64,000 bases of DNA from contig JAALGY010000001.1 of the NCBI GenBank assembly GCA_032358165.1, positions 868,001 through 932,000 on the forward strand, in the 5' to 3' direction. Of the stretch, positions 41,003-51,500 are shown piece after piece. The notes under the pieces were generated by a model. That model was not told where the DNA came from, searched no databases, and was given only the letters and a program-made list of their open reading frames with translations. Each line of letters starts with the position of its first letter. The first letter of the stretch is position 1. The stretch is from Diplosphaera chodatii (Eukaryota; Chlorophyta; Trebouxiophyceae; Prasiolales; Stichococcaceae). The position numbers and the translations under genes are program-made.

Positions 41003-41861
41003 ATCAGCGACCCGTCATGGGCACAGCCGCTGGCGTGCGCATGCTGCTGCAGCGTGTGCTAGGACCCAGCACCTATGACACCAGCACATGTAGTAGATGC
41101 ACTGCAGTCACGCTGCAGTACTATGCAGCAGTGTGCACCGGGTAGTAGAGCTGCAGAAAAGCTCTGCTGAGGGTGGCTTCAAATGCGAGAGAACATGAAA
41201 AGCGACTACCTGCAGCAATGTTCGTAAGCAGGACACAGTTACAGATGCACGTCCATGTGTACCCTCACCTTGGGAGCCACGCGACTGCGATACTGAGTGT
41301 GTGCTCGACACGAGGTCACTGAGGGTGCACCAGCGGCCACCTTGCGCTGTCGGCCGCGCTTGCTGCTCTACTGCTGATCAGATCGATTTCGGAACATCAT
41401 GCGAGTGCAGGCCGGTCGATGACTGCCCTACCTCCGCTCTCAAAGGTGTCGTTCAGAAGCCCTGCTCTGCTTGGTGCAGCTGGTCGACATAGGACTGCAG
41501 AAGCATGTGCGGCGTATCAAAGCTCAAGCAAGTGTCCTGTACATGCACTTGGTGCTTGAACTTGCTGACGTCCAGGGTTGCGTCTGTAAGCGTTGCTGAG
41601 GCAAATCATGGCACGTGCACTTGCCAAATCGTCGCTTTCTACTGCCGTGCTGCTTCCCGCTGAAATGAGCTTGTCCAATGCCCGGCACCATCTAGACTTC
41701 TAGAGTGCAGTTCACACCTGAAGACCTGTCGATCACATCAGCAGTATCGTCGGTCTGCGCACGATCATCTTAGCGCGGGGCAAGCGATTCGACCTGCATG
41801 CCTTCAACGACGCACAGCAGCATGCCCACTATGTGGCATACCTGAGCAAACGTCAGACGGT
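41003..41861. promoter_or_regulatory. Divergent promoter region: RSH2/3-like and RNA-binding protein genes
   Basis: This 860-base stretch lies between two divergent starts. Just upstream of 41862 a frame reads GKRFDLHAFNDAQQHAHYVA. It could be a 5' exon of the plus-strand gene, but it is out of frame with the chosen ATG, so I treat it as 5' UTR. No TATA box was seen. Confidence 0.4.
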
Positions 41862-44800
41862 ATGCAGCGCATCAACCAGCACTCGCCCGAGGGGAAGGCT
41901 CTGCAGGCCACGATCAAGCGGAAACTAGCAGACTACCTAGGCTCCGGCTACAATGATGAGGTGTGCGCAGGTGGCTCAGCCATGCTGCATGTCAGCAGAG
42001 CACAGGCGCAGTGTCGTAGTTCAGAGTCTAGTCTCTCACCATGCTATCCGGTGCCAGTTTGCACTTCGTACGCAAATGGGTCACATGTCTCTGCCCCTCG
42101 ACTTGCGACGGATGCCGTAGGTGCTGCCTCTTTACATCGTGGTCATGCTGGCGCACGGCACTACTGAGCCGGTGGTCGTGGAGAACTTGGAAGCATTCCT
42201 GGGCGAGCATGCGCAGGCCTTCACCACATGGTCAGCACCATGCTCCTGCGAGCTGATGACAACCGATCAACGATGGTGCAGGCAGATGCATGCGGAGGAC
42301 CGCATGTGGATTGCTTACAAGCTTGCTGGGGCCTGCTGCCCGCAGGCTGTTCCAGCACATGGGGGAAGCATCAAAGGTGGAGGCCCTGAAGATCGCGAGC
42401 AACGCCGGCGTAGCGCCATCATCAGCGGTAGCAGCCACGCCCACGGCGCCTGCACCTGGCAGTGCAGCCGCAGCCGCTGGGAATGCCGTGCAGGAGACAC
42501 CTGGGTCGCTCGCCACACTCAAAGCTGCACAGGCCGCTCCAAGGTGTGCTCCCACGATATTCTGCACCTTTGCTGCTGCTGGCCCCATGTTGTGAACCAC
42601 CATCACCATGTGCATGAACAAGGAGTAGCTGATCGACAAGCAGCCCCAGTGGGCTGACGAAGCGGTGTGCTGACGCGTGCAGCCTCACGAACCAGCTGTC
42701 GCTGTCAGCCAGCATGAGCGCGGAGTCAGCGGAGGGCGGTGACGAAGGGGAGGAGCAGGCGTCCGCCCGCCAGCCGGAGGCCACCCAGGAGCAGGCGGCT
42801 GCGCAGGAAGGCTCGCGCCGCCCGAACCACGATCGAGTGCGTCTTTCACTCACTGCCTTCTGACGTGCATACTGCGAGCTGTCTCACCGCTGCAATTACG
42901 ACATTGCCGTGTGTCATACAAGGTCGTGAGGCGCCTCAGTGCTGTCGCTGATCAATACAGGCTGGCAGCCGTCGCGAGGAGCAGGCGCACAGACAGCACC
43001 GCGGCGAGCGGCGCCACAGTGACCGAGCGCACAGAGACGACACACGGCATCGCCAAGAGCGCTCACACCGCCATGACGGTCACAGGTCAGCGCTGTCAGT
43101 GACGCAGTGTCCACAAAACTATTACTTGCTGCTTAGGCCTCAGCGCCTGCCCTTTGCAAATCATGTGTAGATCATCTCTGTATGCGTCTTGTAGGCACGA
43201 GCACCGAGAGCACAGGCGGCACGACCGGCCCGACGACTATGAGCGGCACCCGCGCTACGAGCGTGCAGCGCTTGATGAGGGCTACCGGCACTGGGGCGGC
43301 GGTGAGCACTCGTACTCATACTAATCATACTGCCGACTCCGGCGGTGGCATGGCTGGTTGTCCTGACCATTGCAAACCTACCAAGAAGATGGTGGCACAC
43401 CTGGCTGGCACTCATGCAGGCGGCTGGGATCCTGCCTGGCGGCTGGACTACCCACCCATGCCACCCATGGACCGCTACGGCTGGGCACCTGGGCCACTGC
43501 CACCGTATGCAGATCCATACGATAGGTAGCGCTGCTGCTCCACATGCTAGATCAGGCTGCAGCTGCCGACAAGCCTTCACAATCGGAAGCGTGGCGCTAT
43601 TTCCTGCCAACCTTCTGCTGACATTGCAAGGGGTGTGGCGCATTGCAGGGGCTATGTGAGGCACGCCCACGAGCGGCAGAGGTACAGGTCGCTGTCGCCG
43701 CCGCCCCGCAGCCGTGATGCCTGGGGCCGTGGACCGGCAAATCACCACCACACAGGTCAGCAGATGCCCCTACATAAGCTAGGCATGCACAGGACTGAGG
43801 GCCGCAGGAGTGGGTGCCGGATGCAAGCTGTCTGGCAGTTGTGGGCCCCAACCGTTATGACAGAATGCCGTGGAGCGGCGGGTGGTTGCAACATTGTGCA
43901 GAGGCGAGCCCTCGCAAATTGCAATGCTCGTTGGAGTAACTCAATGCTGATGGTGCTATATCCTCTGCAGACTCCCATGGTCGCTGGTATGAGGGCCCCG
44001 AGGATGGCAGGCGGCTGCGCCGGCGCGATGCGAGGGAAGGCTCCCTGGTGCCCCCCGAAGTTGACTTCGAGGCCAAGGCACAGGACGTCCCGCCCGAGTA
44101 CAGGTGCACATCGAGCTGCAGGCGCAAAAAGCAAACCCTATGCTGTAGCACACGCGGCGGACATCATCAGAGCACATGCGCCTTTATTGCCTTCATGTGA
44201 CACAGCTGCATCAGAACCCTGCAGTTGGAGACATGCTATTGTTGGTGTAGGCGCCAGCCCCTGTCACAGCTGGCGAACGCGCAGCAGCGCTACGACCCCG
44301 ACAGCACTGCGGCCCAGCTGCAGAGGGATTCAGCGCCGGACATGGTGGATGCCCCCCTGAACGGCGACGGCGGCAACGTTGGGCAGAACACCTCAGCCTT
44401 CGACAGGCTGTCGGACATGCCAGCCGGTGAGGGGTGGTCATGTATCATGCGGGCTCAAGTGTGGAACGCGTATTGTGTGTCTATGGTGTCAAACCGTGTT
44501 AAGGTAGGCTGAACGATGTCCTGATGACTGGCGGCCATGCCGCTCCACTCCAGCAGTTATTTTCAAGATCTTGCTGCAGAGATGCCGCTCTCACGGTCCC
44601 TGCCAGCTGGACTGCCACAGCAGCAGCAGCCACAGCCACAGCCGCACCACCAGCAGCCACAGCAGTCGGTGTTCTCGCGCCTCGACAACAGTGCTGCAGT
44701 GGCCAACGGCGTAGCAGTCCAGCAGCAGCGGCAGCAGCAGCAGCAGCAAGGCAGTGTGTGGGACCGCCTGTCAGGGGCAACCCCTCCCGCTGCGGCAGAG

Positions 44801-45943
44801 GCCAACGGCAACGTGTGGAGGCGGCTTGGATCCTCTGCCAACCAGCAGCAGCACCAGCAGCAGCTGCTACAGCAGCCAGGCAGCCTCGACGGTGAGATGC
44901 ACAGCCACTCGCCCTGCACAAGCACCATGGCTATTGGCTCCTTGCTTCGCGTTGCACATCGGTAGGGGCTCCTGCTGTTTGATGGCGCTCAGCCTTGCTC
45001 ACCCAGCTCCCGTGCCCTGGTGCAGCCAGCAGCGACATGGCGGCGATGCGGGCCGAGCTCGCAAAGGTATCCAGCATGCTGGCTCAACTGCGGGCAGGGG
45101 CGCAGCTGGAGCGTGCCACCCGGGTCAACCGCATCGTGGTGAGGCCCACAATTGTGCTGCATGCTGGGACCCCCGAACAGAGCGTCTGCATGCCAGCACT
45201 TGCCATGACACATGCTGCACATTCGAACCAATGCTGCATGCTGGAACCTCAGTTTTGGACCGTGCAGCCCTGCTTGCCAGTGTGATAGGCGCTGTCCACT
45301 GCATACAGCAGCACCACACTCCCGAATCACAATGTGGTCAGATGGCAAATCAGGACACCAGTACCTGCCGCATGTTTTACATGCGAGGAACTTCCACGAG
45401 TGCAGCTCAAGCAGCAAAATGACTGACACTAGGGTGTTTGTGCAAGCAGGTGCAGGCGCAAGGGCCAGCAGACCTGCGCTCAGTGACGGTCACCAGCGTG
45501 CATCCGCTGGCCCTGGAGCACACGCCGATCTTGCGTGCCCATTTCGGTGTATGCGGCCGGATCGTCCGCGCCACCGTGCTGCGCAACCAGGCCACGGGTA
45601 AGGCACCTGGTGCACTGAGCAACGGCGTCTGGATGCAACAATTCCCGGAATATCGTGACAAGGGCATGATTACACCCACAGACTTTTTACGGAGATCTTG
45701 TGATGCACAAATGTCCACTCGGAGATGTGTATGATTGATGATGGCGACTGCTGCCAATGCTTAAGCCCATATCCATTGCCACGCATCACAGCAGTGACTT
45801 TCTGCGCCGCAGGCATGCCATCTGGCAAGGTGCACATAGAGTACACGGACATCCTGGCGGCGCGCAAGGCGCTGCGGCTGTCACGCTCGCTGCTGCTGGA
45901 CCGCCCGGTGCATGTGCGGGCAAAGGCGCTGCGCCGCTTCTAG
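41862..45943 (+). CDS. RNA-binding protein: Nab2/ZC3H14-like N-terminal fold, charged/RS-like middle, C-terminal RRM
   Basis: Resembles plant At3g12640-type proteins; likely nuclear mRNA binding or processing. The start at ATG 41862 gives MQRINQHSPEGKALQ. Exon 1 ends YNDE and is followed in phase by VLPLYIVVMLAHG, a VVVENLEAFLGEH helix and FTTW joined to LFQHMGEA: the PWI-like Nab2-N pattern in which short helices pack and FxxWL closes the fold. Middle exons are acidic (MSAESAEGGDEGEEQ), then His/Arg/Asp/Glu-rich (RHSDRAHRDD, HREHRRHDRPDDYERHP), then Pro/Tyr-rich, then SLSPPPRSRD. A Gln-rich stretch carries four short motifs: SAFDRLSD, SVFSRLDN, SVWDRLSG and NVWRRLGS. A coiled segment (MRAELAKVSSMLAQL) precedes the RRM: SVTVTSVHPLALEHTPIL, FGVCGRIVRATVLRN, then SGKVHIEYTDILAARKALRL and the stop at 45943. 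Confidence 0.85.
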
Positions 45944-46395
45944 GAAGCAGCATGAAAGGCTGCTGAATCTTGCTGCCCGTGCAGTTTGAGCTCCTCGGCG
46001 GTTGCACGTACGCAAAAGTGCTCCCCTCACAAGCCTCTGAACCTTCAGAATTTGCAAGTACAGCCGCGCAATGCTTGCCCAGCTGTCGTGTGATGCTGGA
46101 AGGCCCAGAACGGCTTCCGGGCAGGCAGCTCTCAGTGTTCATGCAGTGTTCACACTATCAGCACAGTAGGGCTGCTAACCACACTGGGTCAGGGTGGCAC
46201 TACAACTGTTTGCACGAGGCATCAGTAAAGGACGGCTGTCTTGGACCACACTGTTCACACCAAAGGGGTATTATAAAGAGCTCTTTATACCCCTTGGTTC
46301 ACCCACATGAACTTGTGGGAGTAATCGGCGAGGTCGCAGTCAATCGGTCAGCCAGCGCACGACATACCAATCGCATACATCACTGCGCTGCTAAC
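45944..46395. promoter_or_regulatory. Short intergenic region with promoter of the cupredoxin-like gene
   Basis: About 450 bases hold the 3' UTR of the RNA-binding protein gene and the promoter of the small secreted protein gene. The main feature is the palindrome annotated separately. I saw no TGTAA. Confidence 0.5.
46263..46295. promoter_or_regulatory. Near-perfect palindrome containing two opposed TATAAA boxes
   Basis: The left arm AAGGGGTATTATAAAGAG faces the right arm CTCTTTATACCCCTT. They are complementary except for a 3-base insertion in the left arm and meet at GAGCTC. TATAAA is present on both strands. It lies about 100-130 bases upstream of the ATG at 46396, which suits a core promoter. 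Confidence 0.65.
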
Positions 46396-47684
46396 ATGAG
46401 ACGCCACGCGCTGTTGGGCTGCTGGGCGCTACTGGCGCTCGCTGCGACTTCTGCTCACGCAAGCGGTAGGGACTAACACCAGAACGCCTAAACACCCGCA
46501 ACGCGGGCACGACGCCCCGGCCGGGCCACTACGACATGCATGCACTGGCTACTCGCTGCACCTGCGCTGGCGAACGCGAATGTTATGCCTCGAGCTGGGC
46601 GCCACGGCCTCTGATGTGGTTTGCAGGTCCGGAGGCCAGCTCCGACGGCGTGCCGCAGCTCGCAGACCGGATCGCGGACGGCGGCCGCAAGCTGCTCGGT
46701 GAGTCGTTGCTCTGTGATATGTGCGTAACGCTCGCAGTGCGTTGGAGCAACACAGTCGCTGTAGCCCAGCCGCGGCGTCGTTCTGTCCCTCAGTATACGG
46801 CTGCACCTCGGCTTCGGATCCAGCTGTCCATTGCTGCTTCGCCAACGCTGCGCCCGGGATCGAGAGCCATGACTGTGTGCGCGAGCTGAGGCTTACATGC
46901 GGCGCCTGCGCGGGGTCCAGTAGCATGCCGCGTAGATTTGTACAACATGCATGCCAACACGCATGCAGCGGCAAGCTTCAGCGGGAGTCTATCATGCTGC
47001 GAGGGCAGCTACGAGGATCACAGGATGGTAACAGCATTCAGAGAACAGGCTGTGGCACGGCTCAGGGCGGCCTGGACCGGACGGGGTTCAGCGTGCTGGG
47101 TGCCCACCTCAGTATGCTTTATCAACGGCCTCTCTTCCTCTGCCGCAGGCAAGACGGGCAAGTCGTGGAACATCGACTGGTCGCCCAGGGGCTACTTCCC
47201 GCTGAGGCTGCCGGCTGGCACGATCGTGACCTTCAAGTACAGAGCAGGCTGCGGTGCGGCGTTACAGCATCTCTACTGCCAGCTGCACCTCAGACCCCTG
47301 CACGCAGCTCACTCCAAGCTTGTGCTCGGATCCGGTCAGGCTCTTGACACGAGACATCCTTGACGGGGCCCCTCACAACATGCAGGTATTGGGTATGGTT
47401 CTGGCAGGTGCTCATACAGGGGCACATTCGATAGGAACTCGAGGAGGGGTGGCAGCCTCAGCGTGAAGATCCCAAAAGGTAGCATGACAGTCCACGTCAA
47501 CTTTGTTTGTTCGCTGTGTGTGACGCACGCAATGGCGATGGTGCAGCTGGTGACGACGCAGACGCTGCCGCGGTCATGGCTGTGTCGAACCTCACTGATT
47601 TGACTCGCAGGCACAACCTGGTTTGGTGATCCGTCCGGCAGCAACTGCCAGCGCGGTGCAGCCATCCAGATCATCGGCACATGA
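46396..47684 (+). CDS. Small secreted cupredoxin-like (phytocyanin/early-nodulin-like) protein, putative
   Basis: Five exons fit with every intron in phase 1: 46396-46465, 46627-46698, 47149-47253, 47386-47478, 47611-47684, giving about 137 residues. Residues 1-23 (MRRHALLGCWALLALAATSA) are a clear signal peptide, followed by a short linker with GGRKLLG. The mature part reads WNIDWSPRGYFPLRLPAG, TIVTFKYRAGCG, RCSYRGTFDRN, GGSLSVKIPKGTTWFG and NCQRGAAIQIIGT. The order W..GY, lpaGtiVtFkY, a Cys, then WF..C..GaaI resembles the beta-sandwich of phytocyanins. The usual copper His after FxY and the Cys/His near the C-terminus are not where expected, so it may not bind copper, like early nodulin-like proteins. 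The family call is tentative; secretion is well supported. Confidence 0.6.
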
Positions 47685-48510
47685 TGAGCGGCGGCGGAGC
47701 GTGCAACGCGATTCTTTGGCCCACGCCTGTGCGCAGCCCTCCTGGGCCGCCAGCAGAAGCAGCTGCTGGAGGCGGTGGCTGGACGCACTGTGGGCCGGGC
47801 GTGCACAGTAAGCACCAATGCTGGCTCCGAAGATCGAAGACAATTATTGAGACTCAACCTACACATTGAAGGCTTGCCTCCCGCACTGCAGCATCGTATG
47901 TTTTCGCTGATCCTGTGTTTTTTACTTGGTGTACAATCTGACTGGGCCGTCTCATCCGCCATGACGGGCTTGCACAGCTGATCGGCGCCCCTCGCCATGC
48001 GCTCCATTGCTCTGAGGTGGTGTGTCGATCTTGAGCGATGTGCCTCGGACTTTGAATGTGATAATAACTTTCAGCCCGGCAGTTCATCACTTTGGCTTTG
48101 CATACGGTATATGGATGTTCACCAGGGTGTGTGGCAGGCACATCATGGTCATCAATGTAAGACTATTGCATGTGGACTACAGCGCCACGATGCTGGACGC
48201 TCTTCACCACTATCCCAACCAAGAGGCATGCATACAACAGGATGCCCAGCACTCACAATCCATCGTCGGATGAACGCCCAGTGCAGGGTGCCACAACTCC
48301 CCACAAGATACACAAAATAGCATCCGCAGTGCTGGGTATCCTCGCAATGAAGCAATTCGTCAACAAATTGTTGGTCAGTTACCACGTGAAATGACTTACA
48401 GCGAGCGTGCTCGCCTGTCAAAGACAACATTCAGAGATACTGACCCCTCCCGGCTCGTGCACACCCCACTCGACAGCCGGTCAGCTGCTGTACAGGTCCG
48501 CCGCTGAGTC
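47685..48510. other. Convergent intergenic region: cupredoxin-like gene / RSH1-like gene
   Basis: It holds two facing 3' UTRs. A plus-strand TGTAA at 48156-48160 is a possible poly(A) signal for the cupredoxin-like gene, about 470 bases past its stop. No further gene was seen. Confidence 0.45.
48396..48400 (-). promoter_or_regulatory. Probable poly(A) signal TGTAA of the RSH1-like gene
   Basis: TGTAA on the minus strand, about 110 bases downstream of the stop at 48511. Confidence 0.55.
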
Positions 48511-51500
48511 TCAGCCGAATGGCGGGCGCCACCAGTTGTATGTGCCGGACATGGACGCTCCAGTGCCGGCCTGGCGCTGTTGCTCCCGCCGCCGCCGCCG
48601 TCCCTCCTGTGGGCTGCGCTGCTCCTCGGGCTGTGCCTGAAGCGGCACGCCCCATGCGGCACCGCCAGCACCAACGGTGCCAGCCCACGCCAGTGGGGGG
48701 TGCGGAGGGCTGCGGTGTTGATACTGCTGCGGCTGCTGTGGGCTGAATGCGCCACCACCACAGGATGCTTCACTTGACCAGACAGCAGCGGACATTGTCG
48801 GCGGCTGCTGGTCTGATGCGCTCGCTGGAGCAGATCCGCAGCCTCTGCCATTGTCACTGCCCACTGACGCAGGCCCGCTGCCATTGCCATTGCCGTTTCG
48901 CTGGTGCGGCTGCACTGGCCACAGCTGCTGCTGCTGCTGCTGGGCCACTGCTGAGCCGCTTGCCGCTGAAGTGGTCGCACCTGGTGTGCTGCCATTGGAT
49001 GCCCCATAGCCGCTTGCCGCTGCAACGTTGGATGCAGCAGGTGAGGGCTGCTGTGATGCCAATGTCTCTGTGCGACTGCCACTGGGCTCAGCCGCCGCCG
49101 CCGCCGACGCTGTGCCGGGGCTCTGTGAGGGGTCAGGCCGCCCAAGGCCGGCCTCCACAGATGACACTGTGGGCGTCACCTCGATGCTTGCGACCTGCAG
49201 GGTGCAGGAGCCAGCTGACAGCCTCCAGATACGCTGCGCAGCAGTGTGCTGCTTCGAACGCACTGCTCATTCAGCTCTGCTCATCGCTGCAACCTCAAAT
49301 TGCAGGGGGCGTATGCCAGGTGTTGGCACACGCCATTGCATAGCAGGAGATTGGGCAGTGCAGATGCCACCGCACCATGTCGGCACGCTGGCTGGGGTCC
49401 CCCTCGACCACGAACTGCATCCATGAGTCAGCTGACCCGCCGCCGGTGCTGCCGCTGCCGTTGTACTCCTGCAGGCGATACCACACACCTCAGGCAAGAG
49501 TTGTGCAAACAGTGGACATGCAGCACCCAGCCATGTTGTCCCTGCTCCATCAAACGTCGGATTGAGCTCAGGTGCCGAGATCACAGGAGGAACATACGTC
49601 ATGGATGGAACTCACCAGGATGTTGTGGCTGTGGGTGGAGATGATGTTGGCGACGTCTGCCAGCAGTCCGGCACGGTCGCAGCAGCGCACCAGGAGCCAG
49701 GACACGGGGCGCGCGGGCGGGGGCGGCGGCACTCCCAAATCCAGCACCCGCTGCAGGATGCCGTGCGACATCATGCGGCCTGCGCATGGCGGAGACGAGG
49801 CTGACAACCAATGAGGTGTGAACAGGTCCCAAATTCTGAAGGCTGATGTCTCAGTGCAGCGTGATGCCCACATCCCGAAGGGGGTGCTGTCTGCCCCATG
49901 ACGGCTGTGTGAGTTTGACTGGACAGGCGGTAGGCGTTGCTGCAGGCTACCAGGCTGACGAAGTGCGAGCTTTGGCAAGGGGCGCACCCTCGGGGGAGGT
50001 GGGGTCCAGGGCCAGGAGGTGCTCGTGGTCCTTGACGAACTTGGCGAGCTTGTGGCGGGCGGACCGCGTGGTGGGCCGCCACCGCTGGTGCCGCAGCACA
50101 TCCTGCACTGTCACCTCCCGCCCGTCCAGAATGATCTCCACCACCTGGAGACAACTGGCACCTCGTGTCAGGGTTGTGGTATTTGTAGGACTGGTTCGGC
50201 CCCCAGCAATAATGCATAACGCCATTATGGTCTCAATGCAGCTTGATGAGTGCTGCAGTGATTGGCACAGCTGCCAGATGGCAAGCAACAAGGCGCGTGC
50301 GCCATGTCGTGTGGCGCAGAGACTGCACCTCTGCATTCTTCAGCGCATAGTCCGAGTGCACCGGCTTGCCGTTGACCTTGGCCGCCTTCATGTGGTTGCC
50401 CACATCCGTGTGCACGTGGTAGGCAAAGTCCACCACCGTCGCGCCCTGACAAACCGACACATTGTGCAAAATCAGAATGCCCCCAGTGAACAATGGGTCA
50501 AGCGAGGCAGACTGCAGACCTTACCAGAAGATATGCCATGCCGCTGCACAGCATAAGCGGCGCTCCTTCACCAGAGGGCAGTCAAGCACTGAGTCACTGC
50601 ACTGCAGGCACTGCCGAGCAGACGCACCTTGGGCAGGCGCATGGGGGCGCCGGACGGGGTGAACACAAAGACGCCCTGCCCCAGCAGGTCGTCTGTGATG
50701 CAGTCCACGAACTCGCGCGGCGGCATTGTGTTCAGGAACTCCGCCTGCAGGAATAGTGGCGTGAGGCACTCTCATGTACAGGGTTGCCAGGCTTCATTCG
50801 CACAGATGATGTGGCGCTGCCGCCAAGGGCGTTGTGTCGACCGCAATCAACAGAGGGCTAGCGGAATGGGCAGCTGCAGGTCTCCAGACAGCTGCCAGTC
50901 AGGACAGCAGTGCACCTGCCACTCGCGGATGCTGGTGAGCCAGTTGACACGGCGGGCCATGACCTGCTGGTCCAGCCGCGTCAGCTGGCTGCTGCTGCCG
51001 CTGCCGCTGCCGCTGCCACTGGCCACCTGCTGACAAACACACGCTTGTTAATGGTATCTGTAGCTGGACATGCCAAGATAAAGCCTGGTGCAATACAGAA
51101 GCAGGCTTAGTTCTGACATGTCACCTCTGCTGGGCTGCGGTCCGGGGCCGGCAGCTGTCCAGCCACACCCGGCAGCTCCATCGACGAATCCACCGCACTC
51201 TTGACCTGGCACACAGATTAGACCCATGTCAAGTGGCGAACGTCAATCCTGCTCATACCGCTGGGTGGCATCCATGCAGCCGTATGGCAACACACACAAG
51301 CGCGTGCATGCTCACATGTGCGCCGTTGATCTTGACGCCGTTGATTGCACTGTTCTTCGGTGCCCCGTTCAGCTTCGTGCCGTTCAGCGGGCCGCGTATG
51401 AGCTCGGGGTCCCGCACAGGCGCTGCCGTCGCTGACTGCCTCTGCCCTGGTGCCAAGTCTGCCTCGCCATCCTGCGGGACAGATGCCTCATTGTATGGCA

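Noticed and set aside
44600..44890. CAG-rich stretch considered as a microsatellite locus
   Set aside because: It is coding polyglutamine of the RNA-binding protein with interruptions and conserved motifs between the runs.
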